Source: an uncultured Solobacterium sp.
GTDB taxonomy: Bacteria > Bacillota_I > Bacilli_A > Erysipelotrichales > Erysipelotrichaceae
Direction of reading: 5' to 3'
NCBI GenBank assembly: GCA_900543035.1
Contig: UQPV01000037.1
Span: forward strand, 1 to 27,768
Length of the DNA stretch: 27,768 nt
Translations under genes and position numbers: made by a program
Shown: piece by piece, positions 1 to 7,265 of the stretch
Numbering within the stretch: position 1 is the stretch's first letter
Layout of the letters: each line of letters opens with the position of its first letter
Notes under the pieces: generated by a model
The model's input: only the letters and a program-made list of their open reading frames with translations
Told to the model about the DNA's origin: nothing
Database searches by the model: none

Positions 1-74
1 CATACGGGGATCGAATACAGTGATGGCTTCCAGGCATCAACTGTCAGAATTTTGTCCTTGACAAAGGGACCATT

Positions 75-410
75 TCACATCATTCTTGTATAAGATGGTT
101 TTTCGTGGTCGACGATATAATCAAGTTTATCATTATAATAGATACATCCATGGATGAAATAAGAAATGAGCATAAGCGCTGCCGGAATGATAAAACCAAC
201 GATCCATGCGCTCAGGTACATGCTTTCCTGCTGACTTTGCAAAGCGCTTTGACGGCTTGGGTCATATGGCTCTAGTGTGAGCGAAAATGAATATCTGCGA
301 TCTGCGGCCATTTCTGCTGCGGCCTGTTGATGACTGATGGCCAAAAGGATAAAAACAAGGATAAAGATCACAAAAATGATCCAATATATTTTTCCTCTAG
401 TTTTGTTCAT
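75..410 (-). CDS. Small membrane protein, unknown function
   Basis: I do not recognise a family. From the ATG at 410 the protein is 111 aa. It has a basic start (MNKTRGK), a hydrophobic stretch at about residues 9-25, a polar middle rich in Ser/Gln/Glu (about 28-65), and a second hydrophobic segment (about 66-87) before a charged tail. This suggests two membrane spans with the middle loop outside. The start at 410 is preferred over an in-frame ATG at 431 because GGAGG lies five bases upstream of 410 and nothing suitable precedes 431. It stands in an AT-rich region near a transposase stub, so it may belong to accessory DNA. Being a real gene is likely from the ribosome binding site and the two-span pattern; the function is unknown. 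Confidence 0.55.
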   Translation of the reverse strand: MNKTRGKIYWIIFVIFILVFILLAISHQQAAAEMAADRRYSFSLTLEPYDPSRQSALQSQQESMYLSAWIVGFIIPAALMLISYFIHGCIYYNDKLDYIVDHEKPSYTRMM

Positions 411-798
411 AGATACCTCCAATAATATCAAGTGTTCAGTTTCTTAAATCATGTGTGCCATATATTCGGAAACAGAGATTATTATTTGCCGTTCCTGATA
501 AGCATTCAATATAATTGTATGTTGATCACGCATGAGAATAAATGATAGTGAGTTTTTCAAACTATCAGTTAGTTGTTGGAAAATTCAAAAAGAATGGGAA
601 TATACGAATCGAATAATAAAGAATATCAATAGAAAAACAGTTTATACAAAAGCTAATTCGTCTCTTTCAGGATAATGACAAGGCTGAGGTTTGTCAAGGA
701 ATAATAATTTGAACAATAATAGGTATAAATGACATCTTTTGTATTTGATTGCAATGAGACTCATATGACGGCAACATGTATATCATTGAATGTAAAAG
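411..798. other. AT-rich intergenic stretch without a gene
   Basis: No convincing coding frame was found on either strand. The region separates two minus-strand genes and contains one clear inverted repeat (listed separately at 543-567). Just downstream of the transposase stub (below 799) I looked for its missing C-terminal part in all three frames and saw no recognisable continuation. Confidence 0.5.
543..567 (-). repeat. 7-bp inverted repeat, possible weak terminator
   Basis: TGATAGT (543-549) and ACTATCA (561-567) are perfect inverted arms around an 11-base loop. Read on the minus strand the hairpin is followed by a short T-rich stretch (TTTATT). It could end transcription of the transposase stub, but the T-run is poor and an operator or chance repeat is equally possible. 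Confidence 0.3.
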
Positions 799-1137
799 TT
801 ATCTAACTGTATCATCAATCAATTGATTCCATTTCTGCTCAGATTGATAAGAGTAATAAGTCAATTGACCATGATCAACGACAAAACACTTATTGCAGTG
901 CTTGCAGCGATACATCTGCTTTCCGCTGTTGGCCTTGCCAGCTTTGATCAGGACAGGATGATGTACGCCACACTTAGGGCAGTATTCGAAAACATATTCG
1001 TGAACGGAGAAATTCATGACAAGGAAAGAAGAGATCATGTTCTTGATCTGATCAATTTGGAAAGGCTGAAGCAGCTCAAGCAATTCTTTTGGCAGCAGGT
1101 TTTCGACAGATTCGATAGAAACAGATGTATCAGACAT
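799..1137 (-). pseudogene. Transposase N-terminal fragment with zinc ribbon
   Basis: This 112-aa frame matches the N-terminal part of zinc-ribbon transposases of the IS1595-like kind. It has an acidic/hydrophobic leader, then a CPKCG...CKHCNKCF ribbon (two CxxC knuckles) and the beginning of the helical segment (WNQLIDDTV). In the full-length family this is followed by a helix-turn-helix and a DDE-type catalytic domain of roughly 200 residues, which are absent: translation stops right after the ribbon segment and the following bases show no continuation in any frame. The ATG at 1137 is chosen because AGGAAG lies nine bases upstream; an in-frame GTG at 1146 has no suitable site. It is therefore a remnant or a truncated stub. 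Family assignment is by motif only. Confidence 0.6.
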
Positions 1138-1140
1138 ATA

Positions 1141-1173
1141 GGGCACTTCCTGTATTCAATTACAGGGCAGCCC
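1141..1173 (-). repeat. Hairpin covering the RBS of the transposase fragment
   Basis: CCTGTA (1149-1154) and TACAGG (1161-1166) are perfect arms around TTCAAT, with outer GGGC (1141-1144) and GCCC (1170-1173) also able to pair. On the minus strand the 3' arm includes part of the AGGAAG ribosome binding site of the transposase stub. Sequestering the site would lower translation, a known way for insertion sequences to limit transposase; here this is inference. Confidence 0.4.
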
Positions 1174-1313
1174 ATATTGTAACATTATTTATGTCATAAT
1201 CTAAAAGTCACCAAATTGTTGGCAAAGCGTTAAAATAAAGCTGACTAACGCATAAAAGTATGTTACAGCATTTTCGATGATAAATTTGCTTGTCACTCCC
1301 GCAGTATCATTAG

Positions 1314-1871
1314 TTAATTGTCAGCAGCTTGTTTTGAAGATTCTTGAAAGCGATTTTCTAAAAGCATATATTCATCTGAAGTGCATTGACTTTTTAAGAC
1401 AATAAAGGGCCTAGTTTTAACCAGCATGTGTCGCAAACGTTTATTTTTTGGACTTGCTATGAAAATAAATGCATCTTCTTCAGGATACGCAAAACTGTAA
1501 TTCCAATCTATCCTATATATAGCATTATTCTTTTTTATCGTAATTTGAGAAATATCTTCATTCAATTCAAAACGGTAATTGCCAATCTTGTACCCAGCAT
1601 ACATTGCTGCCGCCATGCCAAAGGGACCAAACAATGCGTCTCCTAAAAAATAACAAAAGCAAGCTAAAAAAAATAATAGATAAGAGAGCTGTAGGGATGG
1701 GGCAAAGAGGTTCAATATAATGCCAAGACCACTTAATATCACGATCAATATTGAAGATTTATGAATTCGATGAAGTGATAAGCTATACTCGGATGCGTTG
1801 GGGGCCGAATAGATTGCTTTTAGGATTGTTCTCATTTGTTTTAAGGATATTGATGTGTTATCGATCATCAT
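1314..1871 (-). CDS. Two-span membrane protein with soluble C-terminal domain
   Basis: The protein is about 185 aa from the ATG at 1871, which has GGAG eight bases upstream; ATGs at 1877 and 1868 are alternatives. Residues about 40-60 and 65-95 form two hydrophobic segments with a short turn. The remaining half is soluble, with alternating beta-like stretches (RFELNEDISQITIKK, then IYRIDWNYSFAY, then AFIFIA). A two-span protein followed by a small beta-rich domain with an Ile/Trp-containing strand resembles YcxB-like membrane proteins, but this is a resemblance in architecture, not a recognised match. It is a monocistronic minus-strand gene in the AT-rich left arm. Confidence 0.55.
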   Translation of the reverse strand: MMIDNTSISLKQMRTILKAIYSAPNASEYSLSLHRIHKSSILIVILSGLGIILNLFAPSLQLSYLLFFLACFCYFLGDALFGPFGMAAAMYAGYKIGNYRFELNEDISQITIKKNNAIYRIDWNYSFAYPEEDAFIFIASPKNKRLRHMLVKTRPFIVLKSQCTSDEYMLLENRFQESSKQAADN

Positions 1872-2062
1872 ATACATTTCTCCATTTCATTAAAGTGATA
1901 TTCAATCTTTATATATCATTCACTCAATAATTCTAATACGTTATGATTTATTCTTCAATAAGAACAAAACAGCAATAGATGACAAACTGTAAGCTCAGCC
2001 ATGCACGTATATCCATCTGGTGGTCCTTGCTTTTGGTAAATGATGATGGCTTGTTCAGCCAG

Positions 2063-2091
2063 TTGTTTTAAAACTGAGAACATGATATACT
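2063..2091 (+). promoter_or_regulatory. Promoter of the riboswitch-controlled unit
   Basis: TTGTTT (2063-2068), a 17-base spacer and TATACT (2086-2091), with a TG one base upstream of the -10 box (extended -10). The predicted start of transcription, about seven bases downstream near 2098, falls exactly at the 5' strand of helix P1 of the aptamer, which supports both calls. Confidence 0.6.
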
Positions 2092-2097
2092 GAAACT

Positions 2098-2190
2098 GCC
2101 TATAAAGAGTGTGCGAGAGACAAGCTCGATGACCACACAGCAACCTGCAGAAAGTAAGGTGCTAATGCTTGTACGATGGGAAATGTCATC
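2098..2190 (+). ncRNA. SAM-I-clan (S-box-like) riboswitch aptamer lacking P4
   Basis: Conserved S-box elements occur in order: AAAGAG, then GAGAGA, a pyrimidine-rich CTC, GATGA, GCAACC and AAGGTGCTAAT. Helices can be drawn by hand: P1 CCTAT (2099-2103) with ATGGG (2176-2180); P2 GTGTG (2109-2113) with CACAC (2134-2138) and CGAG (2114-2117) with CTCG (2125-2128); and a short P3, ACC with GGT plus TGC with GTA. The S-box pseudoknot is present with changed bases: ACAAGC in the P2 loop (2120-2125) is complementary to GCTTGT (2167-2172) after GCTAAT. No room remains between the pseudoknot strand and P1 for the usual P4 helix. SAM as ligand is inferred from the conserved core; the affinity of a P4-less version is unknown. 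Confidence 0.75.
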
Positions 2191-2194
2191 ACAT

Positions 2195-2228
2195 ACGATC
2201 CCATTGTAGCTATGGGGTCGTTTTTCTC
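2195..2228 (+). terminator. Riboswitch expression platform: terminator, competing antiterminator
   Basis: Terminator arms ACGATCCCAT (2195-2204) and ATGGGGTCGT (2212-2221) form a 10-bp stem with one G-T pair, followed by a T-run. The alternative antiterminator pairs TACGATGGG (2172-2180) with CCCATTGTA (2200-2208), using bases of both P1 (ATGGG) and the terminator arm. Stabilising P1 by ligand would free the terminator, so the expected behaviour is OFF when SAM is high. Confidence 0.8.
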
Positions 2229-2259
2229 TTTATAGGATCATGATAAGGAGGAAAAGAAA

Positions 2260-2568
2260 ATGAATGAGGTAAAAAGCGTATTAGAGACACACAAGGAAAA
2301 ACGTGTATGGTTTTACTTGCGGGATGAGGAAGCCAAGGCGCGCTTCAAGGAGGAACTTGTTTCATTGAACGCCGCATGGGTCGATGGCAGTCGGTTTGAG
2401 CAGGAACATCATGTTTCTTCATTTATGGCGGTGCATCCGGATCGTCAGGTTGCGTTCGTCTCCTTCTTGTGCTGGAAGATCGGATCGACGCCGGACTATC
2501 GTGATGTTATCATTCGGATCGATTACAAGAAGCTGATCCAGCATGAGGACTGCCTGATGACAGAATGA
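2260..2568 (+). CDS. Unrecognised 102-aa soluble protein under SAM riboswitch control
   Basis: I do not recognise a family. The protein is soluble, 102 aa, with no signal peptide or membrane segment. An N-terminal helix (MNEVKSVLETHKEK) leads to a beta strand (RVWFYLRD), a helix (EEAKARFKEELVSLNA) and a beta-rich half with Trp/Phe/His residues (FMAVHPD, VAFVSFLCWKIG, DVIIRIDYKKL). There is no metal or nucleotide motif. The start is fixed by AAGGAGG (2245-2251) nine bases upstream. The leader is a SAM-I-clan riboswitch with terminator, so the gene should be off when SAM is plentiful, the regulation expected for methionine or sulfur uptake and synthesis. Its role is otherwise unknown. A second short ORF overlaps its stop as ATGA. 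Confidence 0.75.
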   Translation: MNEVKSVLETHKEKRVWFYLRDEEAKARFKEELVSLNAAWVDGSRFEQEHHVSSFMAVHPDRQVAFVSFLCWKIGSTPDYRDVIIRIDYKKLIQHEDCLMTE

Positions 2569-2666
2569 TCTGGCAGATCGATGGTGCGGACAAGCGAGAT
2601 CTGGTGGAAAACATGTCCTTTTGTGTAAGCGCGCTTGACGATATGAGGGAGCGGATGATAGATTGA
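2565..2666 (+). CDS. 33-aa ORF translationally coupled to the preceding gene
   Basis: The ATG overlaps the TGA of the 102-aa gene (ATGA), the classic arrangement for re-initiation. The peptide is acidic and helix-like (WQIDGADKRDLVENMSF then CVSALDDMRERMID). Its codon choice resembles the neighbours. It may be a genuine small partner, or a C-terminal extension of the upstream protein separated by a one-base shift; the sequence alone cannot decide. Confidence 0.4.
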   Translation: MIWQIDGADKRDLVENMSFCVSALDDMRERMID

Positions 2667-2759
2667 ACATAGCGATGCAGGAATCATTGTTTCAAAGGCA
2701 GGACTGCCATCATGGTCATCGTGTCTTGCACGAACATGAAGAAATGGAGGGAACAGGGA

Positions 2760-3206
2760 ATGCGGAAGGCTGCTGTATGGATCGGAATGGTGATGGTGAT
2801 GCTGCTGAGCGCATGTTCGGCTGAGCTGCCAAAGCTTTCAGCGGACAGCTTCTCGTTCAGCGTCATCGATCCGGAAACGGAAATCAGCGCAGGCGAGGAG
2901 GTCGGGTTTACCGCCCAGCTGAGCAATCTGAGCGATCATGATGTCGTTCTTTCGCATGGCGATCCGCTGATCGTGCTGTATCTATGCTCTGCAGAGGATG
3001 AGGCTGAAGAAGGCGTGGGTGCGGTGCTGGCGCAGACCGCGATGAAAGCGCATGAGCAAATCGAGAAAGAGACATTCATCCGTGTGGAAGAAGCTGGTGA
3101 TTATCGATTAAGGGCATATTGTGCGTTTTCGATCGGCGGAGAAGAATATCGCTATGAATGCGAGGATATTCCGATCAAGGTCACAGACGCGAAGAGCGCT
3201 GAGTGA
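2760..3206 (+). CDS. Putative lipoprotein with Ig-like domain
   Basis: A 148-aa exported lipoprotein. It has a short basic start (MRK), a hydrophobic core to about residue 16, and the lipobox Leu16-Ser17-Ala18-Cys19, with Cys19 the expected lipid-modified residue after signal peptidase II cleavage. The mature part carries beta-strand patterns (FSFSVIDPETEI, VGFTAQLSNLSDHDVVL, ETFIRVEEAGDYRLRAYCAF) typical of small Ig-like domains such as the BsuPI-type; that assignment is by resemblance only. The ATG at 2760 is preferred because GGAGGG lies about eight bases upstream and the signal peptide begins there; the in-frame ATG at 2712 would bury it. It lies about 90 bases after the short ORF and could be co-transcribed from the riboswitch promoter. 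A strong terminator follows. Confidence 0.65.
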   Translation: MRKAAVWIGMVMVMLLSACSAELPKLSADSFSFSVIDPETEISAGEEVGFTAQLSNLSDHDVVLSHGDPLIVLYLCSAEDEAEEGVGAVLAQTAMKAHEQIEKETFIRVEEAGDYRLRAYCAFSIGGEEYRYECEDIPIKVTDAKSAE

Positions 3207-3227
3207 TGCAGGATGAAGAGAACAGAA

Positions 3228-3260
3228 AAAAACGCCGGACGTGACCGTCTGGCGTTTTTT
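3228..3260 (+). terminator. Rho-independent terminator
   Basis: An 11-bp stem AACGCCGGACG/CGTCTGGCGTT (one G-T pair) with loop TGAC, preceded by an A-run and followed by six T. It ends the riboswitch-lipoprotein unit. The A-run upstream also makes it usable for the tRNA transcript from the other strand. Confidence 0.85.
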
Positions 3261-3267
3261 CACAAAA

Positions 3268-3343
3268 TGGTGGAGGCTAGGGGACTCGAACCCATGACCC
3301 CTTCCACGTCAAGGAAGTGCTCTCCCAACTGAGCTAAGTCTCC
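3268..3343 (-). tRNA. tRNA-Val(GAC)
   Basis: A 76-nt cloverleaf on the minus strand: acceptor GGAGACT, D arm GCTC/GAGC, anticodon arm CTTCC-TTGACGT-GGAAG (anticodon GAC), T loop TTCGAGT, and an encoded CCA end. Two mismatches are visible: A5-C68 in the acceptor stem (GGAGACT against AGCCTCC) and T50-C64 in the T stem (ATGGG against CCCCT). The invariant loop bases are intact, so it is probably functional. Identity as valine follows from the anticodon. Confidence 0.88.
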
Positions 3344-3400
3344 GTGTATTTAGATTCTATCAGATTTTGCACGATTTTCAAGTCCTTTTTGCATTTTATT

Positions 3401-3437
3401 AAGAAAAAGAAAAGATCCCCACTATGCGTGAGGATCT
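3401..3437 (-). terminator. Rho-independent terminator of pfp
   Basis: On the minus strand AGATCCTCAC and GTGGGGATCT form a 10-bp stem (one G-T pair) with loop GCATA, followed by TTTTCTTTTTC. It begins eight bases after the pfp stop codon. Confidence 0.85.
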
Positions 3438-3444
3438 GAAGTGA

Positions 3445-5103
3445 TCATTCCTGTTCGAGCGCCAGGGTCTTCGTGGTGATGTCGCATACTTCGGCAGGTC
3501 CGTAGTACTGGATCGCACCCGGATAGACGAAGCAGGTCTCAGAAGCCCATTCTTCACGATGCGCCTCGAAGAACTTGAACGGCTTGCCATCCAGCTCGAC
3601 CAGCGCCTTCTTGATGACCGGCTTATCTTCGCCGTGACGTCTTTCGATGTTCATCATCTTGGTGATCGGCATACCGCCGGCTACCCATTCTGCGGCAGGC
3701 TTGGACAGGTTGGAGATCTTGGACAGATATCCGTTGTATCCATACTGGATGAGCATGAATGCATTGTAGCCCAGGGAGTAGCAGTAGTCAGAATCGAAGT
3801 TGGACGGGAATGCGCATCTTCCTTCGTAACCGAGGAAGTGGTGGAGCGCATTGAACTTTCCGTTGTATGTGCCGGCTTTTCTTCTTTCTTCCAGCTTGTC
3901 TTTGACCAGAGCGGAGAACAGCTTTTCAGACTCGATCAGAGATACCTGTACGTTGCCATGCGGGTCTCTTTCGAGGAACAGCTGCTGCTGGATGCTTTCC
4001 GGCAGGATCGCAAATACGTCCATGGATTCCTTGGTCAGACCGTTCTTGATGAACGCATATTTTTCAGCCCAGGTCGGCAGGGCGTTGAACGCGTCAGCCT
4101 TGCTTCCGGCGAGCAGTTCATTGATCTCGGAAATCAGCACGGAGAATTCAGGAACGAATTCTACTACGCCTTCCGGGATGATGGCTACACCGAAGTTCAT
4201 GCCTTTTGCGGCGCGCTTTTCGACAGAATCGGCGATGTAATCCGCGATCTGGGAAAGGGACATCTTCTTGGCAGCGACTTCTTCAGAGATCAGGCAGATG
4301 TTCGGCTGAGTCTCCAGCGCGCACTCCAGCGCGACATGAGAAGCGGAACGGCCCATGACCTTGATGAAGTGCCAGTATTTCTTGGCAGAGTTTGCGTCTC
4401 TTTCGATGTTTCCGATGATCTCGCTGTATGTCTTGGTCGCGGTATCGAAACCGAAGGAGCATTCGATATCTTCGTTCTTCAGGTCGCCGTCGATGGTCTT
4501 CGGGCATCCGATGACCTGAACGCCGGTATCGTGTGCGGCGAAATACTCAGCGAGCACAGCGGCGTTGGTGTTGGAGTCGTCACCGCCGATGATGACGATG
4601 GCAGTGATGCCGTGCTTCTTGCATACTTCTGCGACGATCGCAAACTGCTCATTCGTCTCCAGCTTCGTTCTGCCGGAACCGATGATGTCGAATCCGCCGG
4701 TGTTTCTGTATTCGTTGATGTATTCGTCATCGAAGATCACGTAATCATCTTCGATCAGTCCGATCGGACCGTTCTTGAAGCCGTAGAGCACGTTCTCTTT
4801 GTTCGTCGCCTTCAGGGCATCGTACAGACCGCAGATGACGTTGTGTCCGCCTGGTGCCTGGCCGCCTGAAAGAATGACGCCGACGACCTGTTTCTTTGCT
4901 TCAGAGGTGTTCTGTCCCTTTTCAAAAGTGATTTCCTTTTTACCGTAAGTGTTCGGGAAAAGTGCCTTGATTTTTTCCTGGTCAGCCACGCTCTGCGTTT
5001 CTTCGCCTTCCTTGACACAGATGTCGGCGATGCCGTTTCTCAGCATTCCCGGAAGTTTCGGAGCATACGCATATCTGGCGTTCTGCAGTGATGAAATTTT
5101 CAT
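3445..5103 (-). CDS. pfp: Pyrophosphate-dependent 6-phosphofructokinase, long type
   Basis: A cytoplasmic enzyme that phosphorylates fructose 6-phosphate with pyrophosphate instead of ATP, reversibly, in glycolysis and gluconeogenesis. The 552-aa length matches the long PPi-PFK group rather than the 320-aa ATP enzyme. Visible motifs are GGQAPGGH (80-87), GGDDSNT (173-179), where the second Asp after GG marks PPi use, PKTIDGDL (201-208) with the catalytic Asp, and the MGRSASH substrate-binding segment. The start at 5103 is chosen for AGGAGG six bases upstream; an in-frame ATG at 5133 has none. It is monocistronic, with its own promoter and terminator, and is transcribed away from the hydrogenase operon. 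A PPi-linked glycolysis suits an energy-limited fermenter. Confidence 0.95.
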   Translation of the reverse strand: MKISSLQNARYAYAPKLPGMLRNGIADICVKEGEETQSVADQEKIKALFPNTYGKKEITFEKGQNTSEAKKQVVGVILSGGQAPGGHNVICGLYDALKATNKENVLYGFKNGPIGLIEDDYVIFDDEYINEYRNTGGFDIIGSGRTKLETNEQFAIVAEVCKKHGITAIVIIGGDDSNTNAAVLAEYFAAHDTGVQVIGCPKTIDGDLKNEDIECSFGFDTATKTYSEIIGNIERDANSAKKYWHFIKVMGRSASHVALECALETQPNICLISEEVAAKKMSLSQIADYIADSVEKRAAKGMNFGVAIIPEGVVEFVPEFSVLISEINELLAGSKADAFNALPTWAEKYAFIKNGLTKESMDVFAILPESIQQQLFLERDPHGNVQVSLIESEKLFSALVKDKLEERRKAGTYNGKFNALHHFLGYEGRCAFPSNFDSDYCYSLGYNAFMLIQYGYNGYLSKISNLSKPAAEWVAGGMPITKMMNIERRHGEDKPVIKKALVELDGKPFKFFEAHREEWASETCFVYPGAIQYYGPAEVCDITTKTLALEQE

Positions 5104-5122
5104 AAATGACCTCCTCTTAGCA

Positions 5123-5138
5123 TATACGTTCACGTATA
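5123..5138 (-). promoter_or_regulatory. Inverted repeat in the pfp leader
   Basis: TATACG (5123-5128) and CGTATA (5133-5138) flank TTCA, between the predicted start of transcription and the ribosome binding site of pfp. It could be an operator or a leader hairpin. No regulator is identified. Confidence 0.35.
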
Positions 5139-5151
5139 CACATACGATTAA

Positions 5152-5180
5152 ATTTTATGCTATTTCAGGATAAAAGTAAA
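5152..5180 (-). promoter_or_regulatory. pfp promoter
   Basis: On the minus strand TTTACT (-35, 5175-5180), a 17-base spacer and TAAAAT (-10, 5152-5157). The leader is about 40-50 bases. Confidence 0.65.
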
Positions 5181-5361
5181 CTGTCGGAAAGCGGTTATTC
5201 GGGAAAAATCCGGTAATTTCACCGGCATGGCCATCCTGTATGATCACAGAGAAGGGAAATGGGGCACTTTTCGGATCTGCGCGTTGTGCAGATCTGACAC
5301 ATGTGCGAACCGTGCAAAATGGTCAAGTGCCAAAAAACGTGTAAAATTTGTCTTTATGAGG

Positions 5362-5390
5362 TTGGAAAAGAAGCAGATTTCCGATATATT
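5362..5390 (+). promoter_or_regulatory. Promoter of the hydrogenase operon
   Basis: TTGGAA (5362-5367), a 17-base spacer and TATATT (5385-5390), about 43 bases before the start codon. A second, weaker candidate lies upstream (TGGTCA, 16 bases, TAAAAT near 5320-5350). The rest of the 5181-5432 gap contains a small hairpin GATCTGC/GCAGATC around 5275-5297 of unknown role. Confidence 0.5.
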
Positions 5391-5432
5391 GAGAGTGTAT
5401 GAAACCGTTAACATTTTTATGGGAGGAATGCT

Positions 5433-7265
5433 ATGAGCAGATTAACGATCATGACTGCCACACAGTCTCAGCGAGTCATCGAGGAGCTGTACAAAGATCT
5501 GGAGCGAAGGATCATTGCCAGCCCGCCGGGACTGTGCCCGGTCGATATGGCAAGTGCTTTTCTTAAGCTGTGCCACGCGCAGACTTGCGGCAAATGCGTG
5601 CCCTGCCGCGTAGGGCTCGCGCAGCTGCAGCTGCTGCTGGAAGACGTGCTGGATGGAAGAGCCAGCCTGGATACCATCGATCTGATCGAGAAGACCGCGC
5701 AGAACATCTCATGGAGCGCCGACTGCGCCATCGGCTATGAAGCTGCCGAAATGGTGCTGAAGGGCGTGCGCGGCTTTCGTGATGATTATGAAGAGCATAT
5801 CTTGCATGGACGCTGCACAGCCAGCCTGAATCAGCCGGTGCCCTGTGTGTCCATGTGTCCTGCCGGCGTGGATATCCCTGGCTATATCGCTTTGGTCAAG
5901 GAAGGCAGGAACGCTGATGCGGTGCGCCTGATCCGCAAAGACAATCCGTTTCCGACGGTATGCGCCTATATCTGTGAACACCCTTGTGAAGCGCGCTGCC
6001 GCCGCAGCATGCTGGATGATCCGGTCAACGTCCGCGGCATCAAGCGCTATGCCGTCGATCATGCCGGCTTTGTGCCCGCCGGCCGCTGCGCGCCGCCTAC
6101 CGGCAAGCGCGTGGCCATCGTAGGCGGAGGTCCGGGCGGCCTGAGCGCCGCCTATTATCTGCAGCTGATGGGGCATCAGAGCGTCATTTATGAAAAACGC
6201 CGGCAGCTGGGCGGGATGCTGCGCTATGGGATCCCCAATTACCGCCTGCCGCGCAAACGGCTGGATGAAGAGATCGACGTCATCTTGTCCACCGGCGTGG
6301 AGGTGCATTTGAATACAGATATCGGCAAAGACATCACGCTGGCTCAGCTGGATCAGGATTTTGATGCGGTCTATCTTGCCATCGGTGCGCAGACCGACAA
6401 GAAAGTGGGCATCCCCGGGGAGGAAGGCGAAAATGTCATCTCTGCTGTCACGATGCTCAGGCAGATCGGCGATGACGTCATGCCGGATTTCGCGGGCAAG
6501 CGCGTGCTCGTCATCGGCGGCGGCAATGTGGCAATGGATGTTGCGAGAAGCAGTCTGCGCCTCGGCGCCAGCTACGTCGGCATCGCCTATCGCCGCCGGG
6601 CCGAGGATATGACCGCTCTGCCGGAAGAAGTGGAAGGTGCTCTTGCAGAGGGGTGCGAGCTGCTGCAGCTGCAAGCACCCAAGCGCATCGAGCTTGACGA
6701 TCATGGCCGTGTGGCCGCGCTCTGGGTGCAGCCGCAGATCATCTCCGCATATCGCGGCGGACGCCCGGCGCCCAAAAAGGCCGATGAGCCTGAACGGCGC
6801 ATTCCTTGTGATATCGTCGTGGTCGCCATCGGACAGGGCATCGAATCTCAGCATTTTGCGGAAGAAGGTGTGCCGATCCGCCATGGCGCGATCGATGCGC
6901 TGGATCATTCAGGCGTAGAGAACATGGCCGGCATCTTCGCCGGCGGCGACTGCGTCACGGGACCAGCCACGGTCATCCGCGCCATCGCGGCAGGCAAGGT
7001 CGCGGCCGCGAACATCGATGACTATCTCGGCTGTCATCATGTCATCGGCTGCGATGTGAAGATCCCGCCGGCGAACTATGCGGATCGTCCAAAATGTGGA
7101 CGCATCCAGCTCAAGGAGCGGGAGACGAGCGAACGCGGCAAAGACTTCGAGCCGATCGAATTCGGCATGAGCGAAGAAGAGGCTCAGCAGGAATGCGGCA
7201 GATGCCTGCGCTGCGACCATTTCGGCTTCGGCGTATTCAAGGGAGGAAGGACGACAAAATGGTAA
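5433..7265 (+). CDS. NuoF-tail/GltD-like iron-sulfur flavoprotein, hydrogenase partner
   Basis: The 610-aa protein joins two parts. Residues 1-125 match the C-terminal iron-sulfur region of NuoF/HydB (CGKCVPC at 52-58 plus Cys98, binding one [4Fe-4S]), but the FMN/NADH domain and SLBB domain of NuoF are missing. Residues 130-575 match the small-subunit fold of glutamate synthase and NfnB: cysteines at 138, 142, 177, 181, 185 and 189 for [4Fe-4S] clusters, a first dinucleotide fold GGGPGG (231-236) for FAD, and a second, IGGGNVAMD, for NAD(P)H. The tail holds another CGRCLRC pair. It overlaps hydA by seven bases, so it most likely feeds or accepts hydrogenase electrons from NAD(P)H. GGGAGG precedes the ATG. 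It is not a glutamate synthase subunit: no GltB is near. Cofactor preference is not readable. Confidence 0.85.
   Translation: MSRLTIMTATQSQRVIEELYKDLERRIIASPPGLCPVDMASAFLKLCHAQTCGKCVPCRVGLAQLQLLLEDVLDGRASLDTIDLIEKTAQNISWSADCAIGYEAAEMVLKGVRGFRDDYEEHILHGRCTASLNQPVPCVSMCPAGVDIPGYIALVKEGRNADAVRLIRKDNPFPTVCAYICEHPCEARCRRSMLDDPVNVRGIKRYAVDHAGFVPAGRCAPPTGKRVAIVGGGPGGLSAAYYLQLMGHQSVIYEKRRQLGGMLRYGIPNYRLPRKRLDEEIDVILSTGVEVHLNTDIGKDITLAQLDQDFDAVYLAIGAQTDKKVGIPGEEGENVISAVTMLRQIGDDVMPDFAGKRVLVIGGGNVAMDVARSSLRLGASYVGIAYRRRAEDMTALPEEVEGALAEGCELLQLQAPKRIELDDHGRVAALWVQPQIISAYRGGRPAPKKADEPERRIPCDIVVVAIGQGIESQHFAEEGVPIRHGAIDALDHSGVENMAGIFAGGDCVTGPATVIRAIAAGKVAAANIDDYLGCHHVIGCDVKIPPANYADRPKCGRIQLKERETSERGKDFEPIEFGMSEEEAQQECGRCLRCDHFGFGVFKGGRTTKW

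Noticed and set aside
1..74. Open frames on both strands at the left edge, including in-frame continuation after the stop at 75
   Set aside because: Only about 24-30 codons, which is expected by chance; no motif.
1955..2143. A 62-codon minus-strand ORF beside the riboswitch
   Set aside because: It overlaps the aptamer and promoter on the other strand and has no good start signal.
3559..4869. A 436-codon plus-strand frame opposite pfp
   Set aside because: Antisense shadow of the recognisable PPi-phosphofructokinase; no domain.
5227..5436. A 69-codon ORF in the hydrogenase leader
   Set aside because: It spans the predicted promoter and lacks a ribosome binding site.
5709..6908. A 399-codon minus-strand frame opposite the NuoF/GltD-like gene
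   Set aside because: Antisense shadow: His/Ala/Asp-rich translation with no motif, while the plus strand has conserved cysteines and dinucleotide folds.
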